Positions 1 through 7,900 of a stretch of DNA of 30,123 nucleotides are shown piece after piece; the stretch's first letter is position 1, and every line of letters starts with the position of its first letter. Made by a program: the position numbers and the translations under genes. Source of the DNA: a virus; the IMG/VR virus record IMGVR_UViG_3300047994_000027, positions 1 through 30,123 of that record; one strand, written 5' to 3'. The notes beneath the pieces were generated by a model, which had not been told where the DNA came from, did no database searches, and saw nothing but the letters and a program-made list of their open reading frames with translations.

Positions 1-81
1 CATGAATGAGAGGATCCTTCCGCGCCTGAGGGTCTAAACTCCCGGGGGGACGTTGTCTCACTGTCATTGGCACGGAGGGGT
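1..81. other. Unassigned left-edge sequence before the vRNAP homology
   Basis: All three forward frames are closed by stops here: TGA at 7-9, TAA at 35-37, and TGA at 3-5 and 27-29. No upstream reading frame can therefore run into the polymerase gene. The frame that continues into vRNAP is open from base 10, but its translation up to about base 81 does not resemble the N4 protein as I remember it. The stretch could be a real 5' leader, the end of another insertion, or the result of a frameshift. Confidence 0.4.
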
Positions 82-2232
82 ATGCCTCGTGAGATCTCTC
101 AGGCATACGCCAGCTATCTTACCAAGGGCGACAAGCTCCTCAGTATCCTGCAGGACCGCCTTACTAACCTGACCGAGGGCAAGAAGCTACAGGCATTGCT
201 GGCTAAGGGTACTGACACGCTGCGGTATCCCAACGGCAAAGTTCTGAATATCACGGAACAGGGTGAGAAGGGTCTTCAGTATAACCGGCAACTCATCGAG
301 ACTGCGGTACTAGCCGGGTTGCAATGGCTCCAGACCGCTCCCCAGTTTCAGGGTCAGATGGATGAAGACACGGTTGCATCCCTGACAGGTCTCGATCGAG
401 ACGCTGTAACCGACCCAATGGTCAATGCTCTGACAGTGAGCGGGCTTTTCGCTGTACCAGCCAAGCTCACTATGGCTCAGAAGATCTCGGAGTTCTGGGG
501 TCTATCGACTGGACCTGACTCTCTTGATGGCTACACCCAAGGCATCCCGGAAGCGGTTGCAGCAGAACTACTGGAAGCCATGATCACTAGCCAGGATCTC
601 TCCAAAAACCTTCTCGACTTCAAGGACAGGAACGGAAAGATAATCGCCGGCATGGAGGGTGTTAAGCCGATCAACTTCTACACACCTGCCAAACTGAGTG
701 ATGAGCATCAAGCTATTGCGTCATCGCCATCACTTATCGAACGGGCAGTTCTAGTTACACCTCAGGATGTGACGTACTTCGATAACGAAGATCCACCGGT
801 TGCGGACACACAGCTGCGTAATCCAGCGGTGAGAAACACACCCGAGCAGAAGGAGATGATCAAGAACGAGCAGGCGACACGCTTCTATCTGAACATGCCG
901 ATGGTCAATCTGCTCAGCGATCTGGGCCTGGATAATGTTCTACGGCTCTTCGGAGCTGGTAAGCTCGATCCAGAGACCATGAACGAGTCTCACTTCCTAT
1001 CGCTCGATGGCAAGAACCGCACGATCGAAGGTGCATTCGATGCGCTCAGCGATATGGTAGCAGAGACCAAGGCGCGTGCTGATGCTGCTGGTGTTGAACC
1101 AGACCAGATGGGCATTCGTCCTGCTTACAACATCACCCGTGTTGGGCGTCTCCAGATGCTGGGCCGCTATAACATGCAGTCCACCAAGCTCATTCGCGAG
1201 GCTGTACTCTCGACGCGATCGACTATGGACCTGAGCAACCAGAACAGCCTTGAGTACGGCAAGTTCATGTTGGGATTGGCTCAAGCCTTGGGCCTGAAGG
1301 TTCATAAGCAGAGTTTGGCAGCCTCAATCGCTGGGGTGAACAAGCTACTGGCTGGTCCATTGGCTCCATCTGTAGAAGACCTTCGCGAGTTTCATGCCAC
1401 ACAGAAGGCACCGGCATCTCTGACAGATAATCTGGTCAGCAACTTCGGTGCCATGAACGATGGACGGGGTGAGCCTCTGACCACCGTGGCTCTGCATGCA
1501 CTGACTGAGTATGCCCGGCTGCAAGAAGTAGATGACAAAGCAAGGAAGGCTTTCACCACCTCGATCTATGTCGAAGCTGATGGTGTCACTAATGGCCCAA
1601 TGATGGGGATGAAACTGCTAACGGCGGGCAAGTTCACTGCCGATTGGGTAGCGAAGATGGCCAAGGGTGGGCTGTTCTTCCAAGCTGGAACCAATGGGCC
1701 CAAGACTATGGGCGAACAACACGAGTGGGGTGTCGAAAACGGCGGTGACAGCAAAGACCTCTATCAGACCATGACGGACACGCTGCAGCAGACCTTTGCG
1801 CAGCACGAAGGACTCCTGACTGACTCGAAGGTCAAGGCACAGCTGGGTCATCTAAAAAACCTAATGGATCAGTTCCTGCCTGACTTCGAGATCCAGGACA
1901 AAAAACTCGTTATGAGCCGGGGCATTGCCAAGAACCCACTGACCATCACCATCTATGGATCAGGTGAGGCGGGCATTGCTGGTAAACTTGTCGGAGCGAT
2001 CATGGATCAGCTCTACGAACGGATGACAGCTGTTGCTCAACGTCAGGCTGCTAATCCGAAGATGACTACAGCAGAGGCAATGTTTGGCAAGCAAGCGACT
2101 GACCTAAAGTCAGCTCAAGATATGTACGCGAAGTTTTTGCAGAGCTTCAATGCACTCAAGTCCAATGAGTTTATCAAGAATGCACGGGCCGGGTGTAACC
2201 GCCACTTGAGGCCGGTCGTAATCGCCACCTGA
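82..2232 (+). CDS. Virion RNA polymerase (N4 gp50-like), catalytic part, truncated by IS21
   Basis: This is the single-subunit T7-like RNA polymerase that N4-type phages package in the capsid and inject to transcribe early genes from hairpin promoters. Several blocks match N4 vRNAP: TQLRNPAVRNTPEQK; TRVGRLQMLG (the TxxGR motif, Arg codon at 1147); VEADGVTNGP (motif A, Asp codon at 1579); and RGIAKNPLTITIYGSG (motif B, Lys codon at 1930, Tyr codon at 1954). Spacings between these residues are close to those in N4. Genuine phage sequence ends at 2180; the last 17 codons to the TGA at 2230-2232 are read from the IS end. ATG 82 follows GGAGG at only 3 nt; TTG 67 is an in-frame alternative. Homology starts at about residue 1 of this ORF, roughly 65 residues into the N4 mini-vRNAP domain, so the whole N4 N-terminal domain is missing. 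Motif C lies beyond the IS. Family call is very firm; the start is uncertain. Confidence 0.93.
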   Translation: MPREISQAYASYLTKGDKLLSILQDRLTNLTEGKKLQALLAKGTDTLRYPNGKVLNITEQGEKGLQYNRQLIETAVLAGLQWLQTAPQFQGQMDEDTVASLTGLDRDAVTDPMVNALTVSGLFAVPAKLTMAQKISEFWGLSTGPDSLDGYTQGIPEAVAAELLEAMITSQDLSKNLLDFKDRNGKIIAGMEGVKPINFYTPAKLSDEHQAIASSPSLIERAVLVTPQDVTYFDNEDPPVADTQLRNPAVRNTPEQKEMIKNEQATRFYLNMPMVNLLSDLGLDNVLRLFGAGKLDPETMNESHFLSLDGKNRTIEGAFDALSDMVAETKARADAAGVEPDQMGIRPAYNITRVGRLQMLGRYNMQSTKLIREAVLSTRSTMDLSNQNSLEYGKFMLGLAQALGLKVHKQSLAASIAGVNKLLAGPLAPSVEDLREFHATQKAPASLTDNLVSNFGAMNDGRGEPLTTVALHALTEYARLQEVDDKARKAFTTSIYVEADGVTNGPMMGMKLLTAGKFTADWVAKMAKGGLFFQAGTNGPKTMGEQHEWGVENGGDSKDLYQTMTDTLQQTFAQHEGLLTDSKVKAQLGHLKNLMDQFLPDFEIQDKKLVMSRGIAKNPLTITIYGSGEAGIAGKLVGAIMDQLYERMTAVAQRQAANPKMTTAEAMFGKQATDLKSAQDMYAKFLQSFNALKSNEFIKNARAGCNRHLRPVVIAT
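2173..2180. repeat. Target-site duplication, left copy
   Basis: ATCAAGAA precedes the IS left end and is repeated exactly after the right end at 4935-4942. Eight base pairs fits the 4-8 bp duplications usual for the IS21 family. Both copies lie in the vRNAP coding sequence, and collapsing them to one restores the reading frame. Confidence 0.93.
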
Positions 2233-2288
2233 GGCCGGGGAAACCGCCACCCCCAGTCCGGTGAATTCGCCGGTCCGACAGCGCCAGG
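2181..2288. repeat. IS21 left end with tandem binding-site repeats
   Basis: After the terminal TGCACGGGCCGG, three related units occur with a 22-23 bp period: CGCCACTTGAGGCCGG at 2200-2215, CGCCACCTGAGGCCGG at 2223-2238, and CGCCACCCCCAGTCCGG at 2245-2261. A partial unit (GAATTCGCCGG) follows. IS21 elements characteristically have several such repeats per end, bound by the transposase. No gene lies here before istA. Confidence 0.8.
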
Positions 2289-2351
2289 GTGTGCCGCCGA
2301 CGTCGAAGTAATCGCGACTACTGTCCGGCCTTTTTGGGCGGGGTAGCAGTA

Positions 2352-3887
2352 GTGCCGAGACCGAGGGCGGAGATGCGACGGATCAGGGAAGTTTTACGAT
2401 TGCGTGCGGAGTTGGGTCCAAACGTGACCGCCATATCGGCGGGCGCGAAGCTGGCTCGATCGACGGTGCGGGCTTATCTGGAGCGGGCGGCATCAGCCGG
2501 GCTGGACGCCGCCTCGGCCGATGGGCTGTCGGAGACGGCGCTGGAGGCAGCGCTTTTCCCTCCGCCGTGCGCAGCGCTTGTGCGTCCATTGCCCGATTGG
2601 GCCGCAGTCGATCAGGAACTGCGGCGCTACAAGCACGTGACGCGCAGGCTATTGTGGATGGAGTACCGGGCTGCACAGCCGGATGGTCTGGGGTACAGCC
2701 AGTTCAAACTGCGGCTGAGCGAATGGCAGAAGGCCTCTGGGCGAGGCCTGTCGATGCGCCAAGTGCATCATGCTGGCGAGACGGTGCAGGTGGACTATGC
2801 CGGCGACACGGTAGCGGTGGTGGACGATGGGACGGTGCGTGCCGCGCAGATCTTCGTGGCCTGTCTGCCGTGTTCGGGGCTGATCTACGCGGAGGCGACG
2901 TGGAGCCAGGCGGCGGAAGACTGGCTTGGCACACATGTCCGCTTGTTTGCCTTCCTTGGTGGCGTACCGGCCAAGGTGGTTCCCGATAACCTGAAGGTCG
3001 GCGTCACCCACGCTTCCTATTACGACCCGGTCGTCAACGCCAGCTATGCCGGGCTGATCAAGCATTACGGCACGGCCGTGGTTCCGGCGCGGGTGCGGCG
3101 CCCGCGTGACAAACCCGGCGTCGAAAATGCGGTATTACAGGCTTGCCGCTGGCTTCTGTCGCCGCTGCGGCATCGCCAATTCTTCTCTCTGGGCGAGTTG
3201 AACCAGGCGATCGCGCTGCTGCTCAGCGAACTGAACGACAAGCCGATGATGCCGCCACGCGAGGGCAGCCGGCGCGGCTTGTTTGAAGCGGTAGAACGCG
3301 CAGCGCTCAAGCCCTTGCCGATCGAGCCCTATGTCGTCGGCCGCTGGGCGATCGGGGCGACGGTCAACCTGGACTATCATGTCGCGATCGAGCGGAACTT
3401 CTACTCCGTGCCGTTCGTGCTGGTCCGCAAACGCGTCGATGTCTTCATCACGGGCAGCGGCGTGCAGATTTTCCATCGCGGCGAGCGGGCGGCCAGCCAT
3501 GTGCGCCAGAGCGGACAAAATCACTGGACCACGCTGGGCGAGCACATGCCGCCGGCCCATAGCGCCGTGGCCAACCGCACGCCGGACTGGGTTCGAGGCC
3601 AAGCGGCCAAGTTCGGCGCGGCCACCGCTGCCTATGTCGAGCGGCTTCTGACGGGGCGCGATCATATCGAGCAAGGCGTGCGGTCCTGTCTTGGCATTCT
3701 GAGACTGGGGACCCGCTATCCAGGCGAGCAATTGGAGGCGGCCTGTGTGCAGGCGATGGCGGCCGGCGCCTGTTCGTCAGGCTTCGTCGAGCATCTGCTC
3801 AAAAGCGGGCAACCACTCACCGAGGCCGTCGCCGACGACGGCCTCGGCGACCACCGCAACGTTCGCGGGGCCGGCTACTATCATTGA
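2352..3887 (+). CDS. istA: IS21 transposase IstA
   Basis: IstA is the DDE transposase of IS21 elements; it binds the end repeats and, helped by IstB, cuts and joins DNA. From GTG 2352 it is 511 residues, the normal size. A helix-turn-helix lies near residues 24-44. The DDE triad is visible as D148 (VQVDYAGD), D212 (KVVPDNLK) and E258 (KPGVENAV), followed by the usual IS21 C-terminal region. GTG 2352 was chosen because it has a G-rich Shine-Dalgarno-like stretch about 8 nt upstream and precedes the family-like RRIREVLRL start. ATG 2373 and an upstream GTG at 2289 are also in frame. istB follows after 36 nt. The gene looks intact. Confidence 0.94.
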   Translation: MPRPRAEMRRIREVLRLRAELGPNVTAISAGAKLARSTVRAYLERAASAGLDAASADGLSETALEAALFPPPCAALVRPLPDWAAVDQELRRYKHVTRRLLWMEYRAAQPDGLGYSQFKLRLSEWQKASGRGLSMRQVHHAGETVQVDYAGDTVAVVDDGTVRAAQIFVACLPCSGLIYAEATWSQAAEDWLGTHVRLFAFLGGVPAKVVPDNLKVGVTHASYYDPVVNASYAGLIKHYGTAVVPARVRRPRDKPGVENAVLQACRWLLSPLRHRQFFSLGELNQAIALLLSELNDKPMMPPREGSRRGLFEAVERAALKPLPIEPYVVGRWAIGATVNLDYHVAIERNFYSVPFVLVRKRVDVFITGSGVQIFHRGERAASHVRQSGQNHWTTLGEHMPPAHSAVANRTPDWVRGQAAKFGAATAAYVERLLTGRDHIEQGVRSCLGILRLGTRYPGEQLEAACVQAMAAGACSSGFVEHLLKSGQPLTEAVADDGLGDHRNVRGAGYYH

Positions 3888-3923
3888 TGGCCGTTCCACC
3901 CGATCCAGCAATAAGGAAAATTT

Positions 3924-4691
3924 ATGCACCAGCCCACCATCGAGAAGCTGCACGCCCTGCGCCTTGGGGCGATGGCCAATGCGCTGACCGCGCAACTCCA
4001 GCAGCCTGATATTGACGCCATGCCGTTCGCCGAGCGGCTCGGGTTACTGGTCGATATCCAGCACAGCACGATGCTCACCGCCGCCTTGCAGCAACGTTTG
4101 ACCCGGGCCGGCATGCGCCAGACCGCGTGCATGGAAAACCTTGACCTGCGCACGCCGCGTGGGCTGGATCGGTCGACCATGCAGACGCTAGCTGGCGGGT
4201 TATGGATCCGCCAGCACCGCAACATTTTGATCAGCGGGGCAGCCGGCATCGGCAAAAGTTGGATTGCTTGCGCGTTGGGCAATCAGACAGCCCGTGATGG
4301 CGTCTCTGTGCTCTACAAGCGGCTATCGCGCCTGCTCGACGAATTGGCAGTGGCGCGGCTGAACGGCAGGCAAGCGCGACTCCTCAAGACGTTGGCCCGC
4401 ACGCGCCTCCTGATCTTGGACGATTGGGCGATGGCCAAGCTGACCGCCGATCAGCGCCGCGACCTGATGGAGGTCATCGACGATCGGCACGGCCGCGGCT
4501 CAACGATCGTAGCCACTCAGATCCCCCAGGAACGGTGGCACGAGCAGATCGGCGACCCCACGTATGCCGACGCGATCCTGGACCGCCTGGTTCACAACGC
4601 CTACCGCCTCGAACTCAAGGGCAAGTCAATGCGCGATACCCAATCCCGTCAGGCTGCCGCGGACAAGGCTGCTGATGAAATAAGCGAGTGA
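3924..4691 (+). CDS. istB: IS21 transposition ATPase IstB
   Basis: IstB is the AAA+ helper ATPase of IS21 transposition; it loads on target DNA and recruits and stimulates IstA. The 255-residue protein has a Walker A motif GAAGIGKS (residues 105-112) and a Walker B motif LLILDDW (about 162-168), with the N-terminal helical region typical of the family. The ATG is preceded by AAGGAAA. It lies 36 nt after istA on the same strand and is presumably cotranscribed. No frameshift or missing motif is visible, so the element is probably competent for transposition. Confidence 0.95.
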   Translation: MHQPTIEKLHALRLGAMANALTAQLQQPDIDAMPFAERLGLLVDIQHSTMLTAALQQRLTRAGMRQTACMENLDLRTPRGLDRSTMQTLAGGLWIRQHRNILISGAAGIGKSWIACALGNQTARDGVSVLYKRLSRLLDELAVARLNGRQARLLKTLARTRLLILDDWAMAKLTADQRRDLMEVIDDRHGRGSTIVATQIPQERWHEQIGDPTYADAILDRLVHNAYRLELKGKSMRDTQSRQAAADKAADEISE

Positions 4692-4934
4692 AGTAAAGGA
4701 CTTACAATAGTTATCCCCGTTACTCACACAATTCACAGCCAACCGCTGCATAAACATCGAAGACTATAGAAACATTCTAGTTGATTGAGGCTTGCGGGGC
4801 AATATACAGTAAAACTGTCAGCGGCACACCTACCTCGCCCAAGGGCTCGGAGCCTGCAGCCAGGGGTGGCGAATTCACCGGCCTCAGGTGGCGGTTACGA
4901 CCGGCCTCCGGTGGCGAAAACTCCGGCCTGCGCA
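4692..4934. repeat. IS21 right end: AT-rich spacer and inverted binding-site repeats
   Basis: After istB comes about 170 bp of AT-richer DNA in which I recognise no gene. The right-end repeats follow, in inverse orientation to the left end: a partial unit at 4864-4882, CCGGCCTCAGGTGGCG at 4878-4893, CCGGCCTCCGGTGGCG at 4901-4916, and the terminal CCGGCCTGCGCA ending at 4934. The downstream vRNAP frame reads back through this end without a stop to TTG 4785, with an in-frame GTG at 4866. A fusion translation of the 3' polymerase part is thus formally possible. Confidence 0.75.
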
Positions 4935-4942
4935 ATCAAGAA
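4935..4942. repeat. Target-site duplication, right copy
   Basis: ATCAAGAA is identical to 2173-2180 and directly abuts the IS right end; vRNAP coding sequence resumes here. Confidence 0.93.
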
Positions 4943-7900
4943 AAAGGATGGCACTGTTTTCGTAAAGCGGGGAGATGACCGGGCACGAGACAGCGAAGAC
5001 GTTACCAAGGTGGATCCAATACAGTTTGCCTTGACGAAGGAGAGCTACGCCAATCTCCAGTCGAACATGCAGCATTTGTTTGTGGCTCCAATGACCACGG
5101 CCATCAAGCAGACCGTTGGCGAACCGCTTATGCAATCTGCCTCACTGATCCAGAAGGCGACACAGATCCAGTCGCTGTTTCAGCAGGCAATGTTCTCTCG
5201 GCTGGTGAAAGAAACCCTGGACGCCAAGAGCCAGGGCGAAGGCAACGAGAAGGCTCGCTTCGATGGTCTCTCCCGCAAGGAGAAGGACGACATCATGGAG
5301 CAGGTCATGAATGCTTACCCGCTGATCAACACAGAGGGTAATCGCCAGTCCTTCTTCGTAGCTGGTTCCCAGTCCACTGATGTGAATGCAACGGCCTTCG
5401 GTGAGTCGCTCGACGGCAAGTTCCGTTCGCCGGGCTTCGTGTACGGCCCGATGGACTCTGGCGTTGCTGGCATCCCGTTCATGGTCATCGGAACCGGAGA
5501 CGGTCAGATGATGCAGACGCTCTCCACCATGAAAGGAGCGCCAAAGGACAGCACCAAGATCTTCGATGGTGTCAACTTCTCCCTACACTCCCTGGAGTCA
5601 GACAGTGCCAAAGCGAACCAGGCAGTCTATGACGCTTGGCAGGGTAATCCCATGCAGGCGGTGTCGACCATGTTCGACAAGTCCATGACTGGCTTCCAGG
5701 CGGACTTTGAGAGCATGCCAGATGCCCTGAAGGCTAAGGTGCTTCGGGCATTGATCGGCCCAAAAGAGGTGGACGAGCAGGACATCGATACCCGTGGTCT
5801 GTTTATTGCCATGCAGAATGACCTGCAGCGTTCGGCTATGGAGATCCAGGCTCGGCAGAATGTCGTGGCTACGGTAGCCCATAACATCGATCAGATGGCT
5901 GCTGCAGGATCGCCGTATGTACACAAGGGAACCCAGCTTCAGGGCACGAACCACGAGGAGATCGCTGCCGAACTTGAGGCTTTACGTCAAGTAGAATTAG
6001 TTAAGCTTCAAGCGAAACGGACCAGTGCCAGCGATACAAGGGTAACAGCCCCAAAAAAATCCGCTAGCAATAGTCAGGATACTGTGGCACCAGCATCCAA
6101 ACTACCCACTGGACCGTTTAGTGATATCTTATCAAAAGGTGGGCAGTCTAATATCCCGAGTGGGCTTTTAACCTTGGGAAAGCTTCATACGAAGAGCAAC
6201 GTACGTATTTTATCGCCTACATCTGTTGCTCAGTATGCAAAGCAACTGGGTTTGAATTCTGCTCAAGCTGCTATCTTTACTCAGATACGCCTATCCAAAG
6301 TAGCTAGTAACTACAAAGTTATTTATGGTTCGCCTGAGGAACTGAATGCTTACGCTGATAGTACAGGACTTCCTCGGCCTAGCCTGGCATCTTCCGATGG
6401 GGTAACTCACGGGCTGACAGACCCTACGACACAGACCATTTGGCTCGTAAACCCTACGAATGCTGAAACGCTAGTGCATGAACTGATCCATGCAAGCACG
6501 TTTTCTGTCTTGCAAGCAGTGATGGAAGGCCGAGAAACCACACCTGAGGTTGTGGATGCTGTGAAACGTATCAGTGCTCTTATGGAAGAATTTAAGGTCC
6601 TAGGGGCTGAACTACAACGACCAGATGTTCATCTTGGAGCCAATACCCTCAAGGCAGTACAGGACTCACTTGCTGCCATTAAAGAATGGCAGGAGGCTGA
6701 TCCTACCATTTACGATCAATCCGACCTTGATGCAGCTGCTCTGGGTGAGTTCATGGCGTGGGGTTTGGCCAACCAACACCTAGCAGCTATTCAGCAAAGA
6801 GTTACAAGTCCTTTAGCTAAGCTTGCAAAGAGTATTGTTGCCTCGATTAAAGCAATCTTATTCCCGAAGTCGCGTATCCCTAAACAGGCTGATGACATGC
6901 TGAGCCACCTAGTGTTCAACACTAGCATCTTGATACGGGCGCAGAGTACGCTGCAGCAACAGGCAGCGACGGTTTCTTTGGCTCACAACGAGAAGTACGG
7001 TGAAGACCAGCGACTTGCCGGGATCAGTGATACGTATATGCGGACAATGGTGGACTATGCTAACACCAGTCCTGTGGATTATGACAACAGTGGGCATGTA
7101 GACCCGAAGGCACAGGCTGCCGGTGATAGGGTCAACCGCAAGAGCGAGGTCACAGAAGCTTTAGAGCGAGCCCAAATCATGGGTGAACGAGTCGCGAGTG
7201 TATTCTCCATGAACCCGCAGCAGTTCACTACCTTCCAGCTGCTCACGGCTGCCCTGGGGACAGCAGCTCACGTCGACTCGAATGCTCTCTCTACGGGCCA
7301 GACGTTGTTTACTCATGTGAACAACCTCCTCTCGCCTATGAGTTTCATGGCCGAGGGTATGAGTGAAGATCACCCGAACTACCAACGGGACCTGAGCTAC
7401 GCCGAGGAAAAGCACGCCGTCATCACTGGGCAGGTGCAGGGTTACAGAGACAGCTACGGTCGCAGCTCTCTCCTGCCAGTGTTCCTGGCCCTGGCCACAG
7501 TGCATGACGAGTTCCGTGCGGTCCTCGCCAAGATGCCTGTGCCAAAGACCATGCTGGAAAAGGGAAACACCCTAGACGGTATCCTTACCAACGCAGGCAC
7601 CATCGCCATGGATAGCTTGTCTGCCGTTATGAGTGGGGCAAGCAGGAGCCGAAATGTAGTCGATGCAGTAGATGCTTTGAGCCAACGCATCCGCGAAGTC
7701 ACCGCCGACCGGCAGACTTTGCTCGACCAGGTGGCATCACCTATTGGACGTATGGCCGACCGAGGCAACCAAATGCTCGTCGACCTGATGGGGTATCTGG
7801 CTGGCAAGGCGAACCAAGGAGCCGATGCTCTCGTGGCTCGGGCCAACAACAAAGCGACCCGGCTCGTGCAAGCTGCGGCCAAGGCGACCAACCTCCTCGT

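Larger units (their letters stand above)
2181..4934 (+). mobile_element. IS21-family insertion sequence, complete
   Basis: The element is 2754 bp, with ends TGCACGGGCCGG (left) and, read inward, TGCGCAGGCCGG (right). It carries intact istA and istB in the usual order and a perfect 8-bp target duplication. Multiple copies of a CGCCACYTGAGGCCGG-like unit stand at both ends, as is typical of IS21 transposase binding sites. It is clearly more GC-rich than the phage around it. It sits in the vRNAP gene between motifs B and C and is oriented with the interrupted gene. Intact genes plus an unmutated duplication suggest a recent insertion. Deleting 2762 bp (IS plus one duplication) joins the codons ATC AAG AAA AAG GAT in frame. 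Confidence 0.95.

Noticed and set aside
3135-3731. 198-codon - strand ORF opposite istA
   Set aside because: Long antisense frames are expected in GC-rich coding DNA; istA is clearly the real gene.
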